From Roseiconus lacunae (GTDB lineage: Bacteria; Planctomycetota; Planctomycetia; Pirellulales; Pirellulaceae), in contig NZ_VSZO01000022.1 in the NCBI RefSeq assembly GCF_008312935.1, positions 62,001-126,000 on the forward strand: a stretch of 64,000 nucleotides of DNA. The letters run 5' to 3'. The first letter of the stretch is position 1, and each line of letters opens with the position of its first letter. Of this stretch, positions 1 through 10,036 are shown in pieces. The position numbers were made by a program, and so were the translations under genes. The notes beneath the pieces are model-generated. The model made no database searches, was not told where the DNA came from, and worked only from the letters and a program-made list of their open reading frames with translations.

Positions 1-3000
1 GTTGGTCAATTAAAGCAAGCGCGGTGAAGGTCGTCTTTGCCTTGGGGACAACGGGGGCATCAAATTGATGCAAGGGTTTCGCGTTGCCTGGCTGCAGAAT
101 AAAGATGCGTTCGGAACACATCGCTGCGAACGGAGCGTTCGGTGCGTCAGAGAGAATTGTCTCGAGGGTCAACGCCTCGTCGCTTGGCAATAGCGACAAC
201 TTACGTGCGTGTTTAATGGTGCGATGATCGATGCCTATCGTTCCGAGCGATCGTGGTTGATAGCTGGGAAGAAAACTTTTGCGATGGTTATTGCTCAGCG
301 TCACAAGTCGATCGTTGGACAACCACTTCGCATCGTACAAACCATGATTAGGTACTTCGGTGGTTGCGATGCACTGATGATCTTCATGCCCCCACTTCAA
401 GACATCACCATCGTCGGCCGCTGTGATCAAATAAGCCAGCGGATAATAACTCTTTTCCTCACGCGGCTTCAACATTGGCGGCGGCAAATAAACCAAATCG
501 CGCACCGCGGCTTCGTGCCCGAAGTAGTCTTTGACGTGCCGGACGTCTTCCATTGGTTGCGATCGACTCGGCGGCTCAGTCGATGTCGCTTGCCCGTCTG
601 ACGTTTTTGCGGTTTCGATGGCCCCATCAGATGACTCAGCGATCGGCTGCGTCTCCGCTTGTTTAGGATCAGCGTTTGGCTGCGTCGGTCGATCGATGGG
701 AACCGGCAAACCGATCTTCCAACGTGACACGCCGCCGTTCACATTCGTCACGGCAAGCTCTTGACCGCTGGGGGCGAATCGAACCTGGGTGATCGGGACC
801 GTACCGGCACGAAAATGGCACATCGACTTGGCGGTATCGTTGTCGAGTGAACGAACAAAGACGACGCCATCTTCGCCGCTCCATGCGATCCGATTGCTCG
901 GTGCGTGAAAATCCAGTCCGTTCATCGCACCGCCGCGCCAGACCACCTTTTCGGGACGCATGCGATCTTCGGTGATCGTCCACCGTTGCACCAATCCGGC
1001 ATCACTGAAGTCCAACAATTGCCCGGTCGCGACGGGTCGACCCCGCGTACAATAGAACTCGTCTGGGCGTGTGAACACCAGCGAAGTGACTGCCGGACGA
1101 TCCCAGCGCTGACGATCCGCTTGGACGAACCGCCGATCATCGGAAAGACGAAAACGACTTAACCAACCCGCCATGTCCGCCGCCCGGTTCGCCGTTTTCT
1201 TGGCACCACCGCCGATGACCAGTTGCTTTCCGTCAGGCGAGAACGCAACCGCATAAGCGTTGTTCAAACCGGTTTGTTCAATGGTCTGGGCCAATTCATT
1301 TTCGGTCAAATCCCAGATCCGCACGCGACCATCAGAATCGCAAGATGCCAACCAATGCCCGTCAACACTGACCGCCAAGTCTGTCGTGCGCACCGTATCG
1401 TCGATCATCACTTCGGGTCGTTCGAACCGAGGTCGCTGACGTGGATTTTTTAAAAACAGACGCTTCGTATCGGGCAGCTTCCAGCGGAGCACTTTGCCGT
1501 CTTCGGTAGCCGCAAAGAGGCTCTTGCCGGCAAGACTTAATTCGAGCGCATTGATCGCCGCACCGAAATCTTTGTAGCGTTCGCCGTCTAAGATCGCTTC
1601 GGCAGGCGAATGAGACATCATGTCGAGAAGTTCCCATTCCCACCGCCGCGCTTGTGGGGGAATGTCACGGAGCAATGCCAAGCCACGGCTACGATCGCCG
1701 CCGGAAAGTTCCTGCGACGCTCGTGCTAACTGCACCATGTAACGCTCACTGACCAGCTCTCGATTCTCGTCGCTTTCTTCGATCAGCTTATCGACAAGAC
1801 GGCTTTGTTGAGAGCGGGAAACGACCAAAAACATCGCCAGCATCAAAATCAACGGCACCATCGTCCAGAGCAATGACGCGACGGGGTGCAAGCGTGCCCA
1901 AACAAGGATGTTTTCGAGCGGCGAAACTTTGCGGGCGCGAATCGGCTCCCTGCGACGGAATCGCTGCAGGTCGTCTCGGAGTTCCGCGGCGGTTCGATAC
2001 CTTGCCGCCGGATTCTTTGCCAAGCAACGGAGCGTGATCGTCTCTAAATCGCGTGGCACGCCGGCCCGTCGAGATCGCGGTGACACCGGAATGGTGTTGC
2101 GGCTCGCTTGTAGAACTTCGCGAGTCTTACCGACGAACGGTGGCGCCCCGGTCAGCATTTCGTACAAGATCACACCGATCGCATAGATGTCCGTCGTCGG
2201 CTTGTTGGCGTCTTCGCCACCGTCGGCCTGTTCGGGACTCATGTATGCCGGCGTTCCCAACAGTGTTCCTTCGCTGGTCAACCCACTCGATAGCTGCGGA
2301 TAGCTGGCCAGACCGAAGTCCAAGACCATCGGCCGGTTCTTATCCAACATCACGTTGGCAGGTTTCAAATCACGATGGACGATGCCGCAGTCATGCGCCG
2401 CCGCAACGGCATCGCTGACCTGGGCCATCCAGTCGGCAGCCAACTCAAACTCGATCGGCCCGTGTTCTTTCAAGTACTGAGCCAACGAGGGTCCGTCGAT
2501 CCATTGTTGAATCAAAATCGGCAAGCCGTCTTCGATCAGGACCTCATGTACCTGGACGACGTTGGGATGACTGATCGCCGCGGCCGCGCGGGCTTCGGTT
2601 TGAAAACGTGCCGCACTGGTTTCGCTCATCACCCGTGTCGCGTGCGGGACCTTCAGCGCGACCCAGCGAGCCAATCGAGCATCGCGGGCACACCAGACAC
2701 TGCCGGTCGCACCGGTTCCCAACCGCTTACGGATCTCGAAACGCCCCAGCCAAACCTTGTCCGAATCCAAGGTTGCCAATTCGGCGAGTCGACTTTGTTT
2801 GGGAAGTCGACGGCTGCCTACCTCGCCGGGCGAAGCGGTAACGGTTTGCTCACGTGTTTCCTTGGCATCACGATACGCGGCATCGATCGCGTCAAGTTCT
2901 TGAGTGAGCTGGTCGCGCCACGAAGGGGGCACGCCGACAAGAAACGGTGCCCGTTCTGCGCGTCCCTCTTGGAGCGACGCCTCGTAGGCATCACAGAGTC

Positions 3001-3073
3001 GATCGATCGTGATCCATTTTTCACGAGAATCCTCGACCGGATCGTTTGCCGGATCAGGCTCGCCGCTGTTCAT
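1..3073 (-). CDS. Ser/Thr protein kinase with C-terminal WD40 repeats (partial)
   Basis: Reading from the ATG at 3073 the frame stays open to the window edge, so the C-terminus is missing. Residues about 98-360 form a Hanks-type kinase: a glycine loop (GTGATGSV), the lysine in VALKVP, the catalytic loop HRDLKPANVM near residue 234, DFGLA near 254 and GTPAYMSPEQ. A single membrane segment follows at about 404-425 (MVPLILMLAMFLVV), then WD40-like repeats with SPDGK and VRIWDL signatures. The family phosphorylates Ser/Thr on partner proteins; here the kinase would be cytoplasmic and the propeller on the other side of the membrane. The start overlaps the end of the ECF sigma gene by 20 bp, so the two are probably translationally coupled and may work together. 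The substrate is not visible. Confidence 0.9.
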   Translation of the reverse strand, partial: MNSGEPDPANDPVEDSREKWITIDRLCDAYEASLQEGRAERAPFLVGVPPSWRDQLTQELDAIDAAYRDAKETREQTVTASPGEVGSRRLPKQSRLAELATLDSDKVWLGRFEIRKRLGTGATGSVWCARDARLARWVALKVPHATRVMSETSAARFQTEARAAAAISHPNVVQVHEVLIEDGLPILIQQWIDGPSLAQYLKEHGPIEFELAADWMAQVSDAVAAAHDCGIVHRDLKPANVMLDKNRPMVLDFGLASYPQLSSGLTSEGTLLGTPAYMSPEQADGGEDANKPTTDIYAIGVILYEMLTGAPPFVGKTREVLQASRNTIPVSPRSRRAGVPRDLETITLRCLAKNPAARYRTAAELRDDLQRFRRREPIRARKVSPLENILVWARLHPVASLLWTMVPLILMLAMFLVVSRSQQSRLVDKLIEESDENRELVSERYMVQLARASQELSGGDRSRGLALLRDIPPQARRWEWELLDMMSHSPAEAILDGERYKDFGAAINALELSLAGKSLFAATEDGKVLRWKLPDTKRLFLKNPRQRPRFERPEVMIDDTVRTTDLAVSVDGHWLASCDSDGRVRIWDLTENELAQTIEQTGLNNAYAVAFSPDGKQLVIGGGAKKTANRAADMAGWLSRFRLSDDRRFVQADRQRWDRPAVTSLVFTRPDEFYCTRGRPVATGQLLDFSDAGLVQRWTITEDRMRPEKVVWRGGAMNGLDFHAPSNRIAWSGEDGVVFVRSLDNDTAKSMCHFRAGTVPITQVRFAPSGQELAVTNVNGGVSRWKIGLPVPIDRPTQPNADPKQAETQPIAESSDGAIETAKTSDGQATSTEPPSRSQPMEDVRHVKDYFGHEAAVRDLVYLPPPMLKPREEKSYYPLAYLITAADDGDVLKWGHEDHQCIATTEVPNHGLYDAKWLSNDRLVTLSNNHRKSFLPSYQPRSLGTIGIDHRTIKHARKLSLLPSDEALTLETILSDAPNAPFAAMCSERIFILQPGNAKPLHQFDAPVVPKAKTTFTALALIDQ

Positions 3074-3902
3074 CGGCATTCTCCAAAATCGGAATCCACA
3101 ACCGTCGGATTAAATTCAGCTTCCGCTCAACCGTCCGGGTGGCACATCCGAGTTTGGACGCAATCTCTTCGTTGGTAAATCCCTGGAGTTTCAACGAAAC
3201 GATGCCGCGCAACGTCGCTTCGGACAACGCTTCCAAGAATCGTTCCACCAGTTCGTCGGACGCAACCTGTTCATCGCCACTGCGTTGATTGCGATCCCTC
3301 ACCGCATCGAGCGGGTACTCTTCACGGCGACCGACACCGCCACGATCATCGAGCCGCCTTCGGATGGCGGTTTCGCTCGGGTCTGCGATACCGAGCCGGT
3401 TGGCGCCCCGCGGGCCAGCGTTCTTTGCCGAAACTCGCGTTTCGCTGGTCGAGGCTGAATGCTCAGACGCGGTACTACGGCAAGCCGCTTTCTGTTCTGC
3501 CGCTAACTTTTCGGCGGCAAGTTGTTCGGCCGCCATCTGCTCGGCGGCGACTTGTGCCCCCCGGCGTGAGCCTTCGCCGCCTCGGCACAACGCGTTGTCA
3601 TAACGCACCGAGTCAATCGCTTTATTGCGCGTCAGCCGGGCTAGGATCGCCCACGCCTGGCCACCGTTGACCAACGCATCAAGCTGCCCCGTTTCGATCC
3701 GGTCAAAGAAACTGCGAAAAGCACTTTGGGCGACGTCTTCCTCGTCCGCCAACCCGCCACCGGGGCTGAGTCGGCCGCGAGCAATCTTTTCCACGGGGGC
3801 CCGGTAACAACGATACAGTTCCGCCGCCGCCGCTTGACGTTCGTCTTCCGTCATCGCCTTGCGCAAACGATTCAGGATCAATGTGATGGATCTTTCTGAC
3901 AT
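3054..3902 (-). CDS. ECF-type RNA polymerase sigma factor with Ala/Glu-rich linker
   Basis: 282 residues. The N-terminal half has the sigma2 pattern (LADEEDVAQSAFRSFF, then RNKAIDSVRYDN). The C-terminal half has a sigma4 helix-turn-helix (FTNEEIASKLGCATRTVERK near residues 245-265). Between them lies an unusually long linker with an imperfect tandem of AAEQ/LAAEK units at about 115-142, followed by a polar stretch. ECF factors are normally about 180-200 residues, so the linker roughly accounts for the extra length. The 3' end overlaps the kinase start by 20 bp. ECF factors genetically linked to Ser/Thr kinases are a known planctomycete theme; control by phosphorylation is an inference. No anti-sigma factor is adjacent. 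Confidence 0.9.
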   Translation of the reverse strand: MSERSITLILNRLRKAMTEDERQAAAAELYRCYRAPVEKIARGRLSPGGGLADEEDVAQSAFRSFFDRIETGQLDALVNGGQAWAILARLTRNKAIDSVRYDNALCRGGEGSRRGAQVAAEQMAAEQLAAEKLAAEQKAACRSTASEHSASTSETRVSAKNAGPRGANRLGIADPSETAIRRRLDDRGGVGRREEYPLDAVRDRNQRSGDEQVASDELVERFLEALSEATLRGIVSLKLQGFTNEEIASKLGCATRTVERKLNLIRRLWIPILENADEQRRA

Positions 3903-4124
3903 CGAATTGGAGGCGGGAGAGAAGAATTAGATTTGCCCTCAACGTCGAGCCGCCAGCCCTCGACGCTATGATTTTGACATAAATACACCGTTTGTGTCAA
4001 AGAAATCAACGTTCTCTTGCCCCGATTCCTGTCGGTCGCTGGGGTTCGTTGCCGGACAATCGCCAAATCCCTGCGCGTTGAAGTAGAAACATACGCACTC
4101 GGGCAATCGGCTGTGGTCGCATGT

Positions 4125-4949
4125 TCATCTACGAAAGTGTTCAAATGCGTTCCAGGAAACCCGCACCCCCAATTCGTCGGTGAGGCGATTTCGATCATCG
4201 CCGCCCTCGCGTAGCACTTCGCCCGTGCGAGTTTGAGTTGCGATTGCGGCCGTCGCAATGAATCCGGGCCGTGGTTGATGGCAAACGAAGTGCCAATTGC
4301 GTCCGTCATCAAGCGTTGGGTTGAGGAAGCGAATCACCGGCTGTTCGGTTTCGATCGAGGTGAACGCGAAATCAGCCAGCGGCGTATGAAGCCCCGTCCC
4401 GATCGCTTTGATGTAGGCCTCTTTGAGCGTCCAGATTTTTAAGAAGTAAAACTTTTGATCGCATCGCGGCTGAGATCGCAAGAAGTCGATTTCGGGGATC
4501 GAAAAGTATCGATCAGCCACCTCGGTCGTCGTCCGACGATCTAACGATTCAACGTCGACACCGATTTCTTGAACTTGCATCTCGGCGACTTGTTGGTCAG
4601 CGACCGCACATAGCACGAGCCCATCGGTATGAGCGATGTTGAATGGGCGTTTGACCTGATCGGGATAGTCGACCTCGGGCTTGCCGTGCTGACCCGATGT
4701 GAACCGAATCGACTGTGGCGAGACCATCTGCGCAGTCCCGTTGCCGTCGGCCAGCAGACGCCGCGCCATCGCGCGGCCGATGACATGTTGATTACGACTG
4801 CGAATCAATCGGTAACGATCGGCGCCACGTCGTTCTTCAACCGGAAGCCATCGCTCGCAGTCGAGTTCGAATGCCCCCTGTTGCTCACGGTCGGCCGGGG
4901 CGTGCCAGACATCTAGCCGCAGCGATTGCATCTTGTTGCTTGGCATCAT
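4125..4949 (-). CDS. 4'-phosphopantetheinyl transferase, Sfp type
   Basis: 274 residues, about the usual length of the Sfp/EntD family. It carries FNIAHTDG near residue 104, the Mg-binding motif GVDVES near 130 and the signature WTLKEAYIKAIGTG near 173-186. The family transfers the phosphopantetheine arm of CoA to a serine on acyl or peptidyl carrier proteins in the cytoplasm. No polyketide or peptide synthetase or carrier protein lies nearby, so the target is unknown; a lone copy could serve fatty-acid ACP or a distant cluster. It lies 94 bp downstream of folC on the same strand and may be co-transcribed. The start could be either of the closely spaced methionines (Met1 or Met2). Confidence 0.88.
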   Translation of the reverse strand: MMPSNKMQSLRLDVWHAPADREQQGAFELDCERWLPVEERRGADRYRLIRSRNQHVIGRAMARRLLADGNGTAQMVSPQSIRFTSGQHGKPEVDYPDQVKRPFNIAHTDGLVLCAVADQQVAEMQVQEIGVDVESLDRRTTTEVADRYFSIPEIDFLRSQPRCDQKFYFLKIWTLKEAYIKAIGTGLHTPLADFAFTSIETEQPVIRFLNPTLDDGRNWHFVCHQPRPGFIATAAIATQTRTGEVLREGGDDRNRLTDELGVRVSWNAFEHFRR

Positions 4950-5043
4950 GAATAGTTTGGATCACCGCGCCTGCGGCGACGGGTGTCGGTGGTAACGGCC
5001 ACAGGTTAGTGACCACCGAGTACGTCATCTGTCGAAGCCGGAT

Positions 5044-6906
5044 TCACGATCGACTCAGTAGCCGTTCGGCCCGATGATCAACGTGCGCGTCCGGATCACA
5101 CAACCGCATGATCTCCTGACGCAGTTCACCGGCGAGATAAAACGAGCCACAAACCACCACGGTCCCCGGGACGGGATCGCCAGAAGCCGAAGGGGCTTGA
5201 TCACCGGCGCTGAGTTGTGCTTGCTGTATTCCCGCCTGCTGTAGCCCACTGTGTTGCATTCCGATTGCCTGCCAGAGGGCCGCGATCGGATCACGGATCG
5301 ATTCGAGTTGTAACTTTGCGGTTCCGGCAGTTTCGCGAAACGCGGCTTCAACGTCTTCAACCAGCATCGCGCGAGGATTCGTTTGATACTGCGTACAAAT
5401 GATCTGGTCGGCGAGCGCAGACAATTGCTTGGTCATCGCTCGGATGTCTTTGTCGCGACTGGTGCCGAAGACCAGCACGATAGGATGGGCGAAGGCGGCT
5501 GAATCGGGTTTCAACCCAATCCGTGATCGAATTGCCTGGCACAACGCCAAAATCGAATCCGGATTGTGGGCCGTATCGAGCACCAGAGTTGGACGTCCGT
5601 CAGGTAATTGAAACCGTTCGAGCCGACCGACACAGCAGACATTCCGCAGCCCGGTGCAAATTGCTTCGTCGGTCAAACGCTCGGCAAACGAGCGAAGCGC
5701 ACTCGGCGCGTGACTAGCGTCCGCGTCGATCTCAGCCGAGGTACCGCAAGGCATATCAGCATCCACTGACTGTGAAAGCCGTTGTCGCAGCAGACGACAG
5801 ATCGAAATCGCCGTCGCGGCATTCTCGGCTTGGTGGTGTCCGACCAAAGGCAACTCGATGTCAAGATTGACAGAATCACCGAATTTGGCGTGACCTGGCA
5901 CCGCTGGCTCAACCGTCCGATAGCGAAAACGCAACCCCGTCGCGGTCTCGATAGGCCGGCCCACGTCGTAGTCCGTTTTCACACAAACGATCGGTGCCGC
6001 GTTCGTTTTGGCGACGTCCGAGATAACGTTCAGTGGCCCAGGATCACGGACACCACAGACCACAGGGGTATTGGGCTTGATGATTCCAGCTTTTTCTCTC
6101 GCGATCGCTTCGACGGTGTCGCCGAGCACGTTTTGATGGTCCAAGCCGATCGAGGTGATCGCCGTGACGGTGCTGGCGCAAACGTTCGTGCTGTCGAGTC
6201 TCCCGCCCAAGCCGACTTCGAGCACCACCGCGTCACAGTGTCGGCGCTGAAAATGAAGCGCCGCCATCGCGGTCGTCAACTCAAAGAACGAGGCGTGTTG
6301 GCCTTCCTCGTCAAGCGTTTCGACGGTCGGACGAACGCTCGCGACCAAATCGGTCAATTCATCATCGCGGCAAGGGATTCCATCGACGCGAAAGCGTTCG
6401 TTTAATCGAGTTAGGTGAGGCGAGGTGTAGAGTCCGACCCGCAGACCGGCGGCGGAAAGAATCGCGCTGACCATCGTCGAGGTCGAGCCTTTACCCTTGG
6501 TCCCGGCAACATGCACGATCGGGATTGACTCCGGAGCCGGTGACCCTGGTGCAAGTGATTCAACAGCCGGCACGGACGGCTGGCTGGCCGCCGACGATGC
6601 TAGATTCGCGTCGGCCTGCTGGTAGGCCTTATGCAGGAACCGGGAGAGCCCCAGCCGCCGGAAGAGTTCGGCCGTCCGATCAAGTCGAAAGTCGGGCTGG
6701 TTGTCACCGGGGGCGAATCGCTCGTAGTCGATCCGTCCGAAGAGGTACTCGATAGCTTCGTCATAACCCGCGAGATCGCCGGTTGGGCGGCGTTCGGGAT
6801 TTAAGCCGTGCGGTTCATTCGTTCCGGGCACGTCGTTTTGCCGAGGGCGGTCGTGAAGGGGAAGTGGATCATCGTCAGTTTTCTCACCGTCGCAGTTGAG
6901 CGGCAT
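5044..6906 (-). CDS. folC: Bifunctional folylpolyglutamate / dihydrofolate synthase
   Basis: Mur-ligase-type enzyme that adds L-glutamate to dihydropteroate or reduced folates with ATP. The P-loop VAGTKGKGSTST is at about residue 133. It is followed by SPHLTRLNERFRVDG, the family's omega-loop region, then TSIGLDHQNVLGDTVEAIA and REKAGIIKP, and a C-terminal ligase domain with DTAHNPDS. At 620 residues it is far longer than the usual 420-450. The extra length is a polar N-terminal tail, a low-complexity loop at about 97-127 before the P-loop and further Ala/Ser/Gln-rich loops near 390 and 570. Those inserts are unlikely to be catalytic. It is divergent from the ABC operon at 7104 with 197 bp between. 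folK lies elsewhere in the window. Confidence 0.93.
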   Translation of the reverse strand: MPLNCDGEKTDDDPLPLHDRPRQNDVPGTNEPHGLNPERRPTGDLAGYDEAIEYLFGRIDYERFAPGDNQPDFRLDRTAELFRRLGLSRFLHKAYQQADANLASSAASQPSVPAVESLAPGSPAPESIPIVHVAGTKGKGSTSTMVSAILSAAGLRVGLYTSPHLTRLNERFRVDGIPCRDDELTDLVASVRPTVETLDEEGQHASFFELTTAMAALHFQRRHCDAVVLEVGLGGRLDSTNVCASTVTAITSIGLDHQNVLGDTVEAIAREKAGIIKPNTPVVCGVRDPGPLNVISDVAKTNAAPIVCVKTDYDVGRPIETATGLRFRYRTVEPAVPGHAKFGDSVNLDIELPLVGHHQAENAATAISICRLLRQRLSQSVDADMPCGTSAEIDADASHAPSALRSFAERLTDEAICTGLRNVCCVGRLERFQLPDGRPTLVLDTAHNPDSILALCQAIRSRIGLKPDSAAFAHPIVLVFGTSRDKDIRAMTKQLSALADQIICTQYQTNPRAMLVEDVEAAFRETAGTAKLQLESIRDPIAALWQAIGMQHSGLQQAGIQQAQLSAGDQAPSASGDPVPGTVVVCGSFYLAGELRQEIMRLCDPDAHVDHRAERLLSRS

Positions 6907-7103
6907 TGTGGCAGGAAAAACGTGATTTTGGCAACGACCGATCTTTCACACTCCCCCCTTGGCTGTGCCGCCGACCGCCGATTGTGGGCGGCGACTAAAT
7001 TGCCTGCGAAAATGTCCGAACCGGTTTCGCATCGCCCGCGTAGCGTAACAATCCTCGATAATCCACTCGAATTCATCACCTCCTCTGATACGGAACGCTG
7101 TTC

Positions 7104-8144
7104 GTGGACACCGATTCAACAGCTGTCGCAGGCTCAACCGAGGCTGGCGCCGACAACGCAACTGCAACCGCGCCAAGCCAATCGACCGGTAGCGACGTCG
7201 TCATCGAAACCCGAAACCTGAACAAGATTTACAAGGATTTCTGGGGCCGAAAGAAGGTCCACGCGGTCAAATCGCTTGATATCGAAGTCCGCAAAGGCGA
7301 AATCTTTGGCCTGCTGGGCCCCAACGGTAGCGGTAAATCAACGACGATCAAACTGATCCTTGGACTCCTGTTCCCCACCACCGGGCGAGTCTTGGTGTTT
7401 GACAAGGATGCGACGGAGACAAAAAAGAACGAGCGAATCGGCTACCTCCCCGAAGAATCCTATCTGTATCAGTTTCTTAACGCCGAAGAGACGCTCGATT
7501 TTTACGGACGACTGTTCGATATGTCCGGCGCCCAACGCCGCGAACGTGTCAATGAGTTGCTGTCACTGGTCGGATTGCAAGCCGCCCGCCACCGTCAGCT
7601 TCGCGAATACAGTAAGGGGATGCGTCGCCGCGTCGGCTTGGCACAGGCCCTGATCAACGACCCCGATTTGGTGCTGCTAGACGAACCGACCACGGGCTTG
7701 GACCCGATCGGGATCCGCGAAATGAAAGACCTGATCATCGCGTTGCGTGACCAAGGCAAAACCGTTCTGTTGTGCAGCCACCAACTCGGCGACGTCCAAG
7801 ACGTTTGTGACCGGGTGGCCATCCTGCACCAAGGCGAGCTGAAAGAACTCGGCCGCGTCACCGACCTATTGAAAGTTCGCGACATTACCGAAGTCCACGC
7901 GACCGGGCTAAGCGAAGACGCCAAAGCAGAAATCCGTGACGTGATCAGCCGCCACGGTGGCGATCTGAAGTCGATGGATAATCCGACGGCAACGATGGAA
8001 GACTTGTTCCTTGACATCGTCCGCGAAAGCGAAGCTCGCCCCGGTGCCCGCCGAGTCTCCGCGTCGATGGGCGAACCTTCCAGTGACGCCGCCGCAGGAC
8101 AAGAAGACGCCGTCGCCTCCAAAGATGAGGCCGACCGGTCATGA
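7104..8144 (+). CDS. ABC transporter ATP-binding protein
   Basis: 346 residues starting at GTG; no in-frame ATG precedes the conserved part. Walker [10 protein letters not shown] is at residues 72-80, the signature region [13 protein letters not shown] at about 167-180, and Walker [14 protein letters not shown] follows at about 190. The H-loop is in LLCSHQLGD. The arrangement is that of the DrrA/CcmA/GldA-type ATPases that pair with ABC-2 permeases. The last ~45 residues are Ala/Ser/Asp-rich and dispensable-looking. The stop overlaps the permease start (ATGA at 8141-8144), which fixes the partner. Substrate unknown; export is the usual direction for this class. Confidence 0.93.
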   Translation: MDTDSTAVAGSTEAGADNATATAPSQSTGSDVVIETRNLNKIYKDFWGRKKVHAVKSLDIEVRKGEIFGLLGPNGSGKSTTIKLILGLLFPTTGRVLVFDKDATETKKNERIGYLPEESYLYQFLNAEETLDFYGRLFDMSGAQRRERVNELLSLVGLQAARHRQLREYSKGMRRRVGLAQALINDPDLVLLDEPTTGLDPIGIREMKDLIIALRDQGKTVLLCSHQLGDVQDVCDRVAILHQGELKELGRVTDLLKVRDITEVHATGLSEDAKAEIRDVISRHGGDLKSMDNPTATMEDLFLDIVRESEARPGARRVSASMGEPSSDAAAGQEDAVASKDEADRS

Positions 8145-10036
8145 GCTTACAACCCGATGATTTTTGGACGTTCTCGGAGTGGTTGCTGCGTCCGGGAGCA
8201 TTCCTAGAGAGCGCGCTATTGAAAGGCTGCGTCCTAGTCGTCTTAGCAATCGTTTTGGGATTGCTGGTCGGCTATGTCATCTCGGCAGCCCGCTATGGCC
8301 CCGGCGAAGGCTTCTATGCTGTCGCCCGTGCGGTCCGTGATTTCTTCACCACCGACATGCCGGGCACCAGCCCGCGACGGATTTTCGCACTCGCGCGACT
8401 GGCCTTTAAAGAAGCGATCCGTCGCCGCGTGCTGTTTGTCTTTGGGCTCTTTGTGGTGCTGCTGTTGCTCGCCGGATGGTTCCTCAACCCCGACAGCGAC
8501 GATCCTGCGCGGCTTTACATCAGCTTTGTATTGACGGCAACAAACTACTTGGTGCTCGCGTTGGCACTGTTTATCAGCGCGTTCTCGCTGCCTCAGGACA
8601 TCCAGTCGCGAACGATTTATACGATCGTGACCAAACCGGTCCGCCCCAGCGAGATCGTGCTCGGCCGAATGCTTGGATTCATCGGCGTCGGAACGCTGAT
8701 GCTGGTACCGATGGGCTTGCTCAGTTATTTGTTCGTCCGTCGTGGGCTCGATCACTCGCATGTCGAAGTGGTCGACGCGACCCGAGACGAAGATGGCACC
8801 GTGACGGGGAAAACCGATTACGTCCGCAAACACGAACATTCCTTCACGATTGAAGCCGGCGAGACCGTCGGACTTACCGATTTTGTTCGCGGTCACCGCC
8901 ACGTCGTCCGACAAATTGACGACCAAACGTTTGAGATCGGACCTCCGACCCAGCACCTGCGAGCCCGCATCCCTGTCTACGGCGAGATTCAATTTTACGA
9001 TCGCGCCGGTGCCCCCAAAGACGCCGGGATCGACGTCGGTGCCGAAAAGACTGACGGCGGATACGGATCGGCGGGGATCTCACGCCTAATCGGAATCGCC
9101 CGCGGCCCGCGAAAGCTCGAACACGGTTACGTCGAAGGCGGCACGCTGGGGATGGCCGAGTTTACGTTTGATAACGTCGTTGAATCACTGTATCCCGATG
9201 GTATCCCCGTCGACTTGTCGATTCGTGCTTACCGTTCCTACAAAGGTGATATCGAATCCGGAATCCGCGGATCGCTGACGATGAAGAACCCCGACACGGG
9301 CGCCGAATCGAATCCGATCCCCTTTGTCGTCGATGAATACCAAGTCGACGAGCGAACGCTTCCGCTGCAAATCGAAGGAACCGACGGCGAAGGCGCGACG
9401 CGTGAACTAAGCGTTTACGACGACTTGGTCACCGAAGACGGTCGCATGCAAATCATGTTGCGATGCTTGGACCGCAGCCAGTACCTGGGGGTGACCAAGA
9501 GTGGGGTCTATCTGCGTCCCGCCGAATCGTCCTTTGAGTGGAATTTTACCAAGGCATACATCTCGATTTGGTTCCAGATGACCATGATCATCGCCTTCGG
9601 TGTGATGTTCAGTACGTTCCTTAGCGGTCCGGTCGCGATGGTCATCACCGCCGTGTGCGTGTTGATGGGCTTCTCCGCCGAAGCCATCTATGACACCCGG
9701 CACTTCATCGATTCGCCGATCGAACGTGGGGGCGGACCGATCGAATCCTTGGTCCGTCTGGTCAAACAGGATGCGATGACGACACAGCTTGATGTCGAAG
9801 GCGTCGCCAACACATTGATCAAATCTGCCGATGCGGGCATCGTCTACACACTTGATGCGGTCGCGACGGCCGTGCCCAACTTGCCGCGCATGGTGAGCAC
9901 GGCGGAGTATGCTGCCAGTGGTGTCAACATCTTCGGTGCGGTGCTCGCCCGACATGGTGTCGCGACACTGGGATATTGTTTGTTGGCATTTCTAATCAGT
10001 TACTTTTTATTGAAATCTCGCGAGATCGCGGCATGA
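8141..10036 (+). CDS. ABC-2 type permease with large soluble insert
   Basis: 631 residues. Membrane segments are visible at about 25-48, 100-121, 128-150 and 176-200. A soluble stretch of roughly 250 residues (about 205-460) follows, then more segments at about 470-515 and near the C-terminus. The soluble part is polar and contains a His-rich patch (RKHEHS, GHRHVV). Typical ABC-2 permeases are about 250-400 residues, so the insert is the distinctive feature; its placement suggests it lies outside the cytoplasmic membrane. It pairs with the ATPase at 7104 by a 4-bp overlap, and its own stop overlaps the next gene by ATGA. Substrate unknown. Confidence 0.85.
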   Translation: MSLQPDDFWTFSEWLLRPGAFLESALLKGCVLVVLAIVLGLLVGYVISAARYGPGEGFYAVARAVRDFFTTDMPGTSPRRIFALARLAFKEAIRRRVLFVFGLFVVLLLLAGWFLNPDSDDPARLYISFVLTATNYLVLALALFISAFSLPQDIQSRTIYTIVTKPVRPSEIVLGRMLGFIGVGTLMLVPMGLLSYLFVRRGLDHSHVEVVDATRDEDGTVTGKTDYVRKHEHSFTIEAGETVGLTDFVRGHRHVVRQIDDQTFEIGPPTQHLRARIPVYGEIQFYDRAGAPKDAGIDVGAEKTDGGYGSAGISRLIGIARGPRKLEHGYVEGGTLGMAEFTFDNVVESLYPDGIPVDLSIRAYRSYKGDIESGIRGSLTMKNPDTGAESNPIPFVVDEYQVDERTLPLQIEGTDGEGATRELSVYDDLVTEDGRMQIMLRCLDRSQYLGVTKSGVYLRPAESSFEWNFTKAYISIWFQMTMIIAFGVMFSTFLSGPVAMVITAVCVLMGFSAEAIYDTRHFIDSPIERGGGPIESLVRLVKQDAMTTQLDVEGVANTLIKSADAGIVYTLDAVATAVPNLPRMVSTAEYAASGVNIFGAVLARHGVATLGYCLLAFLISYFLLKSREIAA

